In this document: one piece after another, positions 9,010 to 17,047 of the stretch
Numbering within the stretch: position 1 is the stretch's first letter
Layout: every line of letters starts with the position of its first letter
Source: Planctomycetota bacterium
Lineage (GTDB): Bacteria > Planctomycetota > MHYJ01 > WSZJ01 > JACPWG01
DNA: 64,000 nt
Assembly (NCBI GenBank): GCA_016197205.1
Contig: JACPWG010000144.1
Location: forward strand, 1 to 64,000
Direction: 5' to 3'
Made by a program: the position numbers and the translations under genes
The notes under the pieces: model-generated
Seen by the model: only the letters and a program-made list of their open reading frames with translations
Told to the model about the DNA's origin: nothing
Databases searched by the model: none

Positions 9010-10290
9010 CTACGGTATTCGCCTTAGAGACCGGTACTCGTTGACCGCCTCCCCGAGGAGCGCCATCGCGCGCCGGGTCTCGGCCACTTCCTTCACGGCT
9101 GCGAGGCGAATCTCCCCGGCGAGGGCCGTCCCCGGGTCGGCGTAGAACCCCGTCCCCGGGGCGACGATCACCGACTCCGGCGTGCCGCTCCCCGCTCGCG
9201 GGCGGCGGAAGTCCGTGATCAGGAAGCGCGCGAAGTCCTCCGCGTCGCCGACGGGGAGCGCGGCCATCGTGTAGAAGGCCCCGTCCGGCCGGTGGAAGCG
9301 CGCGCCGGGAATCGCCGCGAGCCCGGTCATCATCGCGTCGATCCGCTCGCGATACGTCCGCCGCACCTCCGCGAAGTACGAATCCGGCAGCGAGAGCGCG
9401 GCCTGCGCCGCCTTCTGGGTCCTCGGCCCCACGCCGAGCCGCGCCTGGCCCAGCCGCTCCACGCGCTCCATGAGCGACTGGTTGCGGCTCGCAATGCTGC
9501 CGACGCGCAGCCCGCACGAGCTGTACTTCTTCGAAACGCTGTCGATCCGGATCGCTAGGTCTTCCGCTCCGACCAGCTCCAGCACGGACGGCGGCCTCCC
9601 CGTGAACCAGATCTCCGAGTACACCTCGTCCCCGATTAGGAAAATGCCGTAGCGCCGCGCCCACGCAGCGACCCGCTCCAACTCCTCACGCGGGTAGATC
9701 GCGCCGGTAGGGTTGCCGGGATTCGCGAAGAGGAAGGCCCGGGTCCGCTCCGTGCGGTGGCGATCGAGGACCTCGTCGGACGGGATGCGGAAGCCCTCCG
9801 CGAGCGTGGCGGGGACCGGCCGCACGGAGACGCCGGCCACGGTGGCGAAGCCGTTGTAGTTCGTGTAGTAGGGCTCCGGGACGAGGATGTCGTCCCCCGG
9901 GTCGGCGACGGCGATGAGCGCGAAGAGGATCGCCTCGCTCCCGCCGGTCGTGACGGCGACGTCGGAGGCCGAAAGCGGCATGCCGCGCCGCGTCGAGTCC
10001 GCGGCCAGGGCCTCGCGATACTCCGGCAGGCCGGAGGCCGGGCCGTACGCGAGCACCGGCCCGTCTTCGCGCGCGAGCGCCTCGCGCACCGGCGCGGGGG
10101 TGGGAATGTCGGGCTGGCCGATGTTCAGTCGATGAAATTGCACGCCCTTCCGCGTCGCCTCGAGGGCGAGGCCGTCGAGCTTCCGGATCGCGGAGGCCTG
10201 GATGGCCAGGGCGCGCGCGGAGAGACCGGGGGCACGGCTGCCAGGGGCGGCGGCGACGGCACGCGTGGGCGTCGGGCTGGCGGGGGTCAT
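9010..10290 (-). CDS. Class I/II PLP-dependent aminotransferase (aspartate-type)
   Basis: A 426-residue fold-type I aminotransferase. Visible motifs are GPASGLPEYREALA, the cofactor-binding N190-PGNPTG, D221 (GDEVYSEIWF), and the PLP lysine K254 in SVSKKYSSCGLRVGSI. The C-terminal half has GAFYTMAALP, as in aspartate/prephenate-type enzymes. It transfers an amino group between an amino acid and a 2-oxo acid in the cytoplasm. The exact substrate cannot be set from motifs, and aspartate is the conservative guess. The first ~25 residues are Ala/Pro-rich and poorly conserved, so the true start may be slightly downstream. It is probably transcribed alone. Confidence 0.93.
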   Translation of the reverse strand: MTPASPTPTRAVAAAPGSRAPGLSARALAIQASAIRKLDGLALEATRKGVQFHRLNIGQPDIPTPAPVREALAREDGPVLAYGPASGLPEYREALAADSTRRGMPLSASDVAVTTGGSEAILFALIAVADPGDDILVPEPYYTNYNGFATVAGVSVRPVPATLAEGFRIPSDEVLDRHRTERTRAFLFANPGNPTGAIYPREELERVAAWARRYGIFLIGDEVYSEIWFTGRPPSVLELVGAEDLAIRIDSVSKKYSSCGLRVGSIASRNQSLMERVERLGQARLGVGPRTQKAAQAALSLPDSYFAEVRRTYRERIDAMMTGLAAIPGARFHRPDGAFYTMAALPVGDAEDFARFLITDFRRPRAGSGTPESVIVAPGTGFYADPGTALAGEIRLAAVKEVAETRRAMALLGEAVNEYRSLRRIP

Positions 10291-10493
10291 GCGGAGTCAG
10301 CTCCAAAGTCGGGCACTGCGGCCGGACGGCGTCACGGGGAGGAGCCAGGCACCAGGGGCACGGACACCGGACAAGCGGGCACGAGGGGGCGGGGACGAAT
10401 CACGCAAACAGCTTGCGCGCCGCGGGACCGCTCGCTCACGCTCGCGGTTCGGTGGCAGAGGGCAAGTACGCCGAGCCATCGCTCAGGCGCCCG

Positions 10494-11294
10494 CTATTTC
10501 CACTCGGGCTTGTCTTTTTCCTTTTTCCACCACTCTTTCCAGTCCCGCGCGAAACGCGGGGCGTCCGAGGAGTCGACCTGCGGCTTGACCGACTTGTTCC
10601 CGGTCAGCTTCGGCAGGAGGCCCGACAGGAACTGCCACGCCTTCGCCACCTCGTCGCCGTTTCCCACCGCGAGCTTTTCCATCGCGTCCATCAGGGCGGT
10701 CATCACTTCCTTCGTCCGCAAGCCCGCGCAGTACCGGCCCGCCTCCTTGATGACGTCCGCGTTCTTGGAGGCGAAGCCCGCGGCGAGGAACGGCCCGGCG
10801 TCCTTGTTGTGGGTGTTTTCGAGCCCCTCGAACACGGCCCGCAGCCAGGACAGGTCCGCGTCGTATTCCGGCGTCCCGCGCGCCTTCGGCAAATGCGCCT
10901 TGTCCAGCTTGTCCACCGCGGCCTTCGCAACCGGCCCCAGCGCCGCGATCGCGGTCCTCGCCTCCTGCGTCCCACCGAGCAGCTTGGCCGCTTCCTCCCG
11001 CACGGACGCGTCCGGATCGTGGAGCGCAATGGCCATCTTCTGCGCCGCGGCCACGGACCGCTGGTTGGCGTGGTCGTCGTTCACCTTCGAGAGCCCTTGC
11101 AGGGCCAGGATGCGCCCCTCCTTGGCCTTGTCCTTGTACGCCTTGTCAAAGACCGCAATGGCGCTCTTCTCGTCCGCCTTGTGCTTCGCGCACATGCCCT
11201 TCGGCGTGCACTCGGCGCAGTCGCCCGCGTACACCGCGCCCGCCAGCAGCCCGACCCAGAGCGCGGCGGCCGCCGCCACCCAAGCTTTCACCAT
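10494..11294 (-). CDS. Secreted HEAT-repeat-like protein
   Basis: 266 residues with an N-terminal signal peptide (MVKAWVAAAAALWVGLLAG, cleavage near AYAG). A Cys-containing segment, GDCAECTPKGMCAKHK, follows, then helical repeats. DPDASVREEAAKLLGG is a typical HEAT unit. The Lys/Trp-rich tail (WKEWWKKEKDKPEW) closes the protein. The start at 11294 is preferred because sequence further upstream is iterated repeat DNA. Probably a periplasmic scaffold; the partner is unknown. The three cysteines could bind metal or form a disulfide. Confidence 0.82.
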   Translation of the reverse strand: MVKAWVAAAAALWVGLLAGAVYAGDCAECTPKGMCAKHKADEKSAIAVFDKAYKDKAKEGRILALQGLSKVNDDHANQRSVAAAQKMAIALHDPDASVREEAAKLLGGTQEARTAIAALGPVAKAAVDKLDKAHLPKARGTPEYDADLSWLRAVFEGLENTHNKDAGPFLAAGFASKNADVIKEAGRYCAGLRTKEVMTALMDAMEKLAVGNGDEVAKAWQFLSGLLPKLTGNKSVKPQVDSSDAPRFARDWKEWWKKEKDKPEWK

Positions 11295-11316
11295 GACGAC
11301 AACTCCCAATGGGATT

Positions 11317-11553
11317 TGAGAATTGAGATTGGAGATTTGAGATTTCAGAATTGGCAATGAGGAACAGTCCCGAACCGAAAGCCGGTAGGGTTCAACCTGC
11401 CGCCGACGTCGCGCACGGCCGGCGACGAGGCCTCGCTTCGTGGGCACGGCGGTGCCGTGCCCCTACCGAAAGCTGCCGCTCGGCGACGGTGACCCGAAGC
11501 TGAACCCCGTCCGAAATCTCAAATCTCAATTCTCCAAATCTCAATTCATCTTC
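11317..11553. repeat. Composite repeat: GAGATTT/AAATCTC arms around a family-2 palindrome
   Basis: Left arm 11317-11350 iterates 7-base units (TTGAGAATTGAGATTGGAGA). Right arm 11512-11545 is the inverse (AAATCTCAAATCTCAATTCT). Between them lies the palindrome GGGCACGGCGGTGCCGTGCC at 11442-11461. The same architecture recurs at 15600-15832. It lies between two same-strand genes and would fold strongly in RNA. Confidence 0.75.
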
Positions 11554-13951
11554 ACTTGCCCGGGCGCGTGACCTCGGCCAGGGCGGCGCGGATCGCCGGC
11601 GCCTGCGGATCGTCGGGAAAGCGCTCCAGGAACCCCTTGAAATCGGCGGCGGCCTCGGCGGCCCGACCCTGCTTGCGGTACAATTCCCCCCGCCCCACGT
11701 ACGCCTCCGCGCAGCGGTCGTCCACGGCCAGGACCTCGCCGTAGTCCGCGACGGCGCCGTCCACGTTGCCCATCGCTTCCTTCACGAGGGCCCGTTCGAG
11801 CAGGCCCTCCCGGCGCGACGACGGGTCGTGCGCCGCGAGGTCCGCGTCCTCGAGCGCGCCGGCCAGGTTCTCCCCCGCTTGCCGTCGCACGGCGGCGCGG
11901 CGCGCGTGCAGGGGCGCCGCGCCGGGGGCGAGCGAGAGCGCGCGGGTCAGGTCCGCTTCGGCCCCCGGCCAGTCCCGCCCGCCGATCCGCGCTTCGGCCC
12001 TGTCCTGGAGCGCCAGGAGGTTGTCCGGCTGCGCCGTGAGCACGGCCCCAAGGTCGTCCACCGCGCCGACAAAATCCTTCGCCGCGATCCGCGCGCGCCC
12101 CCGGTTCAGGTGCGCGCGCCAGAGCGTCGGGTCGATCCGCAGGGCCCGTTCGTAGTCCTCCTGCGCCTGCGTCAATTCCCCCTGCTCCGCCCGGACGACG
12201 CCGCGCAGGGCGAGGGCGAACAGGTTGAACTTGTTCACCTGGATCGCGAGGTCGAGATCCGCGCGCGCCTTCACCGGGTCGTGCGCGTCCACGAGCCGCA
12301 GAAAGGCGCGCAGGCCCAGCGCGTCGTCGAGCACCTGGTTGGCCGCGATCGCCTTTTCCAACTCTGCAAGGGCGACCGGCACGTCCCCCTTCAGAAAGGC
12401 GAGCGCGCCGCGCGCGTGGGCCAGCAAGTATTCGTTGCCCGGCCCGGGGTCGAGCGCGGCGGCGCGGGCGAAGGCTTCGCTCGCCTGCTGCTGCGCCTCC
12501 CGCGCCTCGCGCGCGTTGACCGAGGGCGTCTGCAGCGGCGGCTCCATCCGCGCGATCGTCATCGCGTCGATGCACCGCGCCAGCCAGACCTTGCCCCGCT
12601 CGTAGTGCGCCATCGCGAGATCGCCCTGGAGCGCCAGCGCCTTCCCGAAGTCCTCCAGGGCCTTCGCCTTCTCCCCGCGCAGGCTGCGCGCGCGGCCGCG
12701 CTCCAGCCAGGCGACGGTGCGCCCCTCGTCCTCCGCGAGCGCCTGGTCGAAAAAGCGGATCGCCTCTCCCAGGCTGCGGCCGAGCGCGTCGCCCTGGCCG
12801 CCCATCATGCACTTTTCCGCGAAGGTCATCTTCTCGCGGCCGTCGCGGACGAATTGTTCGACGCGGTCGCGCTTCCGCTGCGCCTCCTCCTCGCGCTCCT
12901 GCCGGAGTCGGGCCTCCTCCTTGATCCGTTCTCCCTCCGCCTGTTTGGCGCGATAGGCCAGGTAGAGGAGGGTTACGCCGAAGACCGAGACCGTGACGAG
13001 CGCCACGAACGCGACGGGCAGCGGGTTGCGCCGGGTCCAGCGCATGCTCTTCGTGACCCGCGAGACCGGCCGCGCAAGGATCATTTCCCCCTTCAGATAC
13101 CGGTCGATGTCTTCGGCCATCACGGCGGCCGAGGCGTACCGCTGGCTCCGGTCCTTTTCGAGGGCCTTCATGCAGATCGTCTCGGCGTCGACCGAGAGGG
13201 AAGGCTTCAGCTTCCGCGGCGGTTCGGCGGGATTCTGGACGACCGCGACCACGGTCTTGAGCACGCTGTCGCGCTCGAACGGGCACTTGCCGGTGAGCAT
13301 CGCGTAGAGGACCGAGCCCAGCGAGAAGACGTCGCTCCTGCCGTCCACGAGGTCCGAGAGGCCGTTCACCTGCTCGGGGGACATGAAGTTCGGCGTCCCC
13401 ATGACGAAGCCCGTGGCGGTCAGGTTCTGCTTCTCCTTGAGCTGCTTGGCGAGGCCGAAGTCCATGAGGAAGGCCTTGCCGTCGTCGGAGATGAGGATGT
13501 TGGAGGGCTTGACGTCCCGGTGCACGATCGACTGGCCGTGGGCGTAGTGGAGGGCGCGCGCGACGTCGCGGATGTACTCGAGGAGCTTGCGTTCCGGGAG
13601 ATTGGCGGCGAGCTCGTCGAGGGTCTTGCCCTTGACGAATTCCATGGCGAAGAACGAGCGGCCGTCCTGGACGCCGACGTGGTAGATGCCGATGATGTTG
13701 GGGTGCCGGAGCTTGGCCGCGGCCTTGGCCTCGCGCTGGAGGCGCACGACCTCCTCCTGCGAAGCGGCGTCCGCGCCGATCAGCATCTTGATCGCCACGA
13801 CGCGATCCAGCTCCGGGTCGAGCGCCCGATAGACGACGCCCATCCCGCCGCGCCCCAGCTCTTCGAAGAGGACGTACTTCCCGAAGGGGCGCCCCTTGTG
13901 CCCGGCGCCGGTCGAGCCGATCACGGGGAGGAAGGGCGTCTTGTCGGCCAT
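11552..13951 (-). CDS. Membrane Ser/Thr protein kinase with C-terminal TPR repeats
   Basis: 799 residues in three parts. The Hanks-type kinase (about 25-290) has GRGGMG, K55 in VAIKML, catalytic H145-RDVKPSN, D164-FG and GTPNFMSPEQ. A single TM segment spans about 311-333. A helical extracytoplasmic region follows, with a charged coiled coil and then about ten TPR-like units (for example YVGRGELYRKQGRAAEAAAD). It should phosphorylate cytoplasmic targets while sensing through the exported TPR region. All catalytic residues are present. It is transcribed from a likely sigma-70 promoter at 14003-14031. The gene at 5362-8080 is a damaged paralogue. Confidence 0.95.
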   Translation of the reverse strand: MADKTPFLPVIGSTGAGHKGRPFGKYVLFEELGRGGMGVVYRALDPELDRVVAIKMLIGADAASQEEVVRLQREAKAAAKLRHPNIIGIYHVGVQDGRSFFAMEFVKGKTLDELAANLPERKLLEYIRDVARALHYAHGQSIVHRDVKPSNILISDDGKAFLMDFGLAKQLKEKQNLTATGFVMGTPNFMSPEQVNGLSDLVDGRSDVFSLGSVLYAMLTGKCPFERDSVLKTVVAVVQNPAEPPRKLKPSLSVDAETICMKALEKDRSQRYASAAVMAEDIDRYLKGEMILARPVSRVTKSMRWTRRNPLPVAFVALVTVSVFGVTLLYLAYRAKQAEGERIKEEARLRQEREEEAQRKRDRVEQFVRDGREKMTFAEKCMMGGQGDALGRSLGEAIRFFDQALAEDEGRTVAWLERGRARSLRGEKAKALEDFGKALALQGDLAMAHYERGKVWLARCIDAMTIARMEPPLQTPSVNAREAREAQQQASEAFARAAALDPGPGNEYLLAHARGALAFLKGDVPVALAELEKAIAANQVLDDALGLRAFLRLVDAHDPVKARADLDLAIQVNKFNLFALALRGVVRAEQGELTQAQEDYERALRIDPTLWRAHLNRGRARIAAKDFVGAVDDLGAVLTAQPDNLLALQDRAEARIGGRDWPGAEADLTRALSLAPGAAPLHARRAAVRRQAGENLAGALEDADLAAHDPSSRREGLLERALVKEAMGNVDGAVADYGEVLAVDDRCAEAYVGRGELYRKQGRAAEAAADFKGFLERFPDDPQAPAIRAALAEVTRPGK

Positions 13952-14002
13952 CGGCGCGGATGCTCCATGGAAAGGGAGGTTCAGGACCGGAAGCGCGTGT
14001 CA

Positions 14003-14031
14003 ACTCTAGATTCGCCCGGGGCGGGTGTCAA
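14003..14031 (-). promoter_or_regulatory. Probable sigma-70 promoter for the kinase-TPR gene
   Basis: Reading the minus strand, TTGACA (14031-14026), a 17-base spacer, then TAGAGT (14008-14003), about 50 bases before the kinase start. Confidence 0.55.
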
Positions 14032-14039
14032 GATTGGCC

Positions 14040-14069
14040 TTGATTCGTCACCGGCCCCCGGCCTAAAAT
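14040..14069 (+). promoter_or_regulatory. Probable sigma-70 promoter for the lipoprotein-SDR pair
   Basis: TTGATT, an 18-base spacer, then TAAAAT, 70 bases before the lipoprotein start at 14139. It is back to back with the kinase promoter. Confidence 0.5.
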
Positions 14070-14138
14070 GTGCGCACCGTCCTTTCCCCCTGCCCCCTTC
14101 CCCTGTCGATGCGGCCTGGCCGCGATGGGAGTTTCGAC

Positions 14139-14780
14139 ATGAAGACCGGCCTCGTCCAGCCGCTCCGCCGACCGGTTTCCCGCCTTCCGCTCGCCCTCGC
14201 GCTCGCCCTCGTGCCCTTGCTTTCCGCCGGGTGCGACAAGATCGATGCCTGGCGAAAGGGCGCGCAGAGCGCGGCCACGGGCAGCGCCCCCGGCGCCGCC
14301 GGGGTAACGGGTTCCGCCGCGACCGGCGGCGGAGAAGCAGGCGCCGGCGGCGCCCCTTCGCAGGCGGGTCCCAGTCTCACCCTCGACGCTTACAAGGACG
14401 CGGTCGCGCGCAAAGACTACGACAAGCTCTTCTCGCTCATGTCCGGACAGTTCCAGAAGAAAGCCCTCGCCGAAGTCGACCGCATGAAGAAGGTCCTCGT
14501 GAGCGGGACCGAGGTGGAGAAGAAGGAAGTCCTGGACAAGCTCCGGAAGCTGGGCATGACGCCCGAGGAGTACCAGAAGGGAGAGGCGGAGAAGCTCGCT
14601 GCGCGCAGCCTGGGGCAGGAAGTGGCGGCGAATCCGGGACGCTTCCCCACGGCGATCCGGGACGTGAAGGCGATCAAGATCGACGGCGAGCGCGCGACGG
14701 TCACGTACTCCGAGGATTCGGGTTCGACCGGGACGCTGAAGTTCATGAAGGAAACGGGCTCCTGGCGGATCGGGGAGTAG
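14139..14780 (+). CDS. Putative lipoprotein, unknown function
   Basis: 213 residues. A basic n-region and hydrophobic core end in the lipobox LLSAG-C, so a lipid-anchored exported protein is likely. A Gly/Ala/Ser-rich linker (about 45-80) precedes a compact domain beginning SLTLDAYKDAVARKDYDKLFSL. The alternating helix/strand pattern there resembles SnoaL/NTF2-like or DUF4878-type exported domains, but the match is weak. It ends 9 bases before the SDR gene, so the two are probably co-transcribed. Confidence 0.8.
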   Translation: MKTGLVQPLRRPVSRLPLALALALVPLLSAGCDKIDAWRKGAQSAATGSAPGAAGVTGSAATGGGEAGAGGAPSQAGPSLTLDAYKDAVARKDYDKLFSLMSGQFQKKALAEVDRMKKVLVSGTEVEKKEVLDKLRKLGMTPEEYQKGEAEKLAARSLGQEVAANPGRFPTAIRDVKAIKIDGERATVTYSEDSGSTGTLKFMKETGSWRIGE

Positions 14781-14789
14781 GCGGCCGGC

Positions 14790-15503
14790 ATGGGCAGGCT
14801 GGCCGGCAAATCCGCGCTCGTGACCGGCGGTTCCAGCGGGATCGGCCGGGCGATCGCCCAGCGCTTCGCCGGGGAGGGGGCCGCGGTCGTGGTTTCCGGA
14901 CGGGACCTCGGCCGTTGCGAGGCGGCGGCGGCGGCGATCACGGCGGCGGGGGGGCGGGCCTTCGCGCTCGCGGCGGACGTCGCGGTCGAAGCGGACGTGG
15001 AGCGCCTCGTGCGGGAGTCGCTCGCGCGTCTCGGGCGCGTGGACATCCTCGTGGCGAACGCGGGGATCGGCGTGTGGCAGCCGGTCGCGGAGACGTCCAC
15101 GGAGGCCTGGGACCGGGTCCTCGACACGAACCTGAAGGGTGCGTTTCTCTGCGCACGCGCGGTCTTCCCGATCATGAAGCGGCAAGGGGCGGGTACGCTC
15201 CTGGCCGTGTCGTCGGTCGCGGGCGTGGATGCGTGGGAGGGGACGGGGACGTACAGCGCCTCGAAGTTCGGCCTGCGCGGCCTGATGAAGGCCCTCTCGG
15301 ACGAGGGGGAACCGCACGGCATCAAGTCGAGCACGATCTGCCCGGGGATGGTCGACACGCCGATGATCGGCGCCGAGGGGAGCGAGCGCGACGAAATGAT
15401 GGCGCCGGAGGACGTGGCCGAGGCGGCGCTTTATCTCGCGACGCTCGGCCGGAATGTCGTGGTGCATGACTTGGTGCTGGACCGACGAGGATCGGGACGG
15501 TAG
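14790..15503 (+). CDS. Short-chain dehydrogenase/reductase (SDR)
   Basis: A 237-residue classical SDR. The cofactor motif is TGGSSGIG (12-19), with NAG (about 91-93), the active-site Ser in SSVAG and YSASK as the catalytic Tyr-x3-Lys. The Arg after the second strand (SGRD) suggests NADP(H). It is a cytoplasmic oxidoreductase whose substrate is unpredictable. The C-terminus (LDRRGSGR) is shorter than usual for FabG-like enzymes. It is the second gene of a two-gene unit with the lipoprotein. Confidence 0.93.
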   Translation: MGRLAGKSALVTGGSSGIGRAIAQRFAGEGAAVVVSGRDLGRCEAAAAAITAAGGRAFALAADVAVEADVERLVRESLARLGRVDILVANAGIGVWQPVAETSTEAWDRVLDTNLKGAFLCARAVFPIMKRQGAGTLLAVSSVAGVDAWEGTGTYSASKFGLRGLMKALSDEGEPHGIKSSTICPGMVDTPMIGAEGSERDEMMAPEDVAEAALYLATLGRNVVVHDLVLDRRGSGR

Positions 15504-15509
15504 ACGCGA

Positions 15510-15835
15510 GGGGATTGGGGATTGGGGATTGGGGATTGCGAAGTGATGTTTGTCAGCCGAACGCCGGGGCGCGCGAGCGATGGCCGAGGCGCAAAGGCGA
15601 TTTCAAAATCCAAATTTCAAAATTTCAAATTTCAAATTTCAATTCGAGGGAGGCTCAAACCGCCGAGGACGAGCGCGCGAGTTCGAAGCCCGTGCGACGC
15701 CTCGTGGGCACGGCGGCGCCGTGGCCCTACGGAGCGACACCGAGTGAAAGCGAGCCCATTTGGGACGTCAGGACGGCGCCGTCCTTCCAAATTTGAATTT
15801 TGAAATTTTGAAATTTGCTATTTGAAATCCGCCGA
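15510..15835. repeat. Composite repeat: GGATTGG units, AAATTTC arms and family-2 palindrome
   Basis: This covers most of the gene-free stretch 15504-15964. GGGGATTGGGGATTGGGGAT lies at 15510-15540. AAATTTC-type units (15601-15645) face an inverted arm (15787-15830). The palindrome GGGCACGGCGGCGCCGTGGC lies between them at 15706. The remaining 15836-15964 shows no gene. Confidence 0.75.
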
Positions 15836-15964
15836 TTGCTGATGTTCGAGGTGCCGGGCACGCGTCCACGCACCGGAGGGAACTCGCCCGCGCGCGCCGT
15901 CCTGTCCAGGGCGTGCGTCCACCGGCGCAAAAGCAGCATTCAGCAACCGCCCATCGGCAATCTC

Positions 15965-16183
15965 TCACAGCTTCCACCGCTCCAGAAACTCCTTCGCCTC
16001 GATCGGCAGGAGCGTGTCGGGCCGGAACACCGTCTGCACGACGGGCGCGGAGACCTTGTCCGTCTCGTTCGTGGCCGGGATGTGCGTGACGTACCGCTGG
16101 ACCAGATCGCGGTCGTCGCACTCGTAGTACATCCAGGCGTCCCCCTTTCCGGGGACGTACTGGGCGGTCTTGTAGTACCGCAT
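15965..16183 (-). CDS. Small conserved-looking protein, unknown function
   Basis: 72 residues with balanced charge and aromatic-rich sequence (MRYYKTAQYVPGKGDAWMYY). There is no signal peptide or TM segment. The ribosome site is excellent: AAGGAGG 6 bases before the ATG. It lies 46 bases downstream of bshB1 in the same direction, so it is likely co-transcribed. The family is not recognised. The sequence looks like a compact alpha/beta cytoplasmic protein. Confidence 0.8.
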   Translation of the reverse strand: MRYYKTAQYVPGKGDAWMYYECDDRDLVQRYVTHIPATNETDKVSAPVVQTVFRPDTLLPIEAKEFLERWKL

Positions 16184-16229
16184 GCGGCCTCCTTCCTGGG
16201 TCGAAACCGTCCCCCGGGCCTTTCGGCCC

Positions 16230-16946
16230 TCAACCGATCGACGCCACCGGCAGCTTCGTGAGGTCCTCGACGGCGAAGGGCTCCCGCTGGAAAAACCCTT
16301 CCCCGTAGCGGGCCCCGATCAGGAGCCCGTGCGACTCCCCGACGGACCGGATCCAGTCGAATACGCGCTCGGAGGGACCGAACCGCTCGCGCGGCGCGGC
16401 CGGCCGGCCCCCGAACTGCGAGGCGTAGCAGCGGACCGCCTCGACTTTTTTTTCGTACTGTGCGGTGATGTCGACGACGAACGACGGACGTTCGAGCTGC
16501 CCGAAGATCGCATGCACGACCTTGAACGGCCGATGGGGCGGGCCGCCGGCCGGGACGCGTCGGAGACCCGCGAGGAAGCAGCCGGCATACGCGACCTCGG
16601 CCGCCGCGGCGTGGTCCGGGTGCCGCTGCTCCGGAAAGGGCAGGATCACGACCCGAGGGCGCTCGCGCCGGACGATGCGCGCCACGGCGAGCCGCGCGGC
16701 GGCCGTCGACTCGACCGCGGCATCCGGCAGACCGAGGTTCGTGCGGACGGCGAGGCCGAGGACCGCCCCCGCGCGTCGGGCCTCGCGCGCGCGGGTCGCC
16801 GGCGTCCCGCGCGTGCCCCGCTCCCCGCGCGTGAGGTCCACGACGCCCACGCGGCGGCCCAGCTCGACCAGCTTGCGGAGCGTCCCCCCGCAGGTGATCT
16901 CCGCGTCGTCGGGATGCGCGGCGAAGGCCAGGACGTCGACGGCCAT
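16230..16946 (-). CDS. bshB1: Bacillithiol biosynthesis deacetylase BshB1-like (PIG-L family)
   Basis: A 238-residue LmbE/PIG-L metal-dependent deacetylase. The zinc motifs AHPDD (10-14) and RHPDH (108-112) are both present. EKKVEAVRCYASQF and a GARYGEGFFQ ending are characteristic of BshB1, which removes acetyl from GlcNAc-malate in bacillithiol synthesis. The start at 16946 is chosen for the GGAG about 10 bases upstream. No bshA or bshC is seen in the window. It is divergent from the M61 peptidase gene with about 100 bases between. Confidence 0.9.
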   Translation of the reverse strand: MAVDVLAFAAHPDDAEITCGGTLRKLVELGRRVGVVDLTRGERGTRGTPATRAREARRAGAVLGLAVRTNLGLPDAAVESTAAARLAVARIVRRERPRVVILPFPEQRHPDHAAAAEVAYAGCFLAGLRRVPAGGPPHRPFKVVHAIFGQLERPSFVVDITAQYEKKVEAVRCYASQFGGRPAAPRERFGPSERVFDWIRSVGESHGLLIGARYGEGFFQREPFAVEDLTKLPVASIG

Positions 16947-17047
16947 GGGCGTCTCCACAGGTGCTTTCCCGTCCGGTCCCCATTCAAGATGAATCCCCGG
17001 TCCCCCGCAATGAAAAACTGCGCCGGGTCTCCTTCTTCGAGGTGCTC

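Noticed and set aside
11828..15469. A very long plus-strand reading frame (1213 codons) opposite the kinase-TPR gene
   Set aside because: It is antisense to a gene with clear kinase motifs. Its translation is Arg/Gly/His/Pro-rich with no domain, as expected from high-G+C mirror frames.
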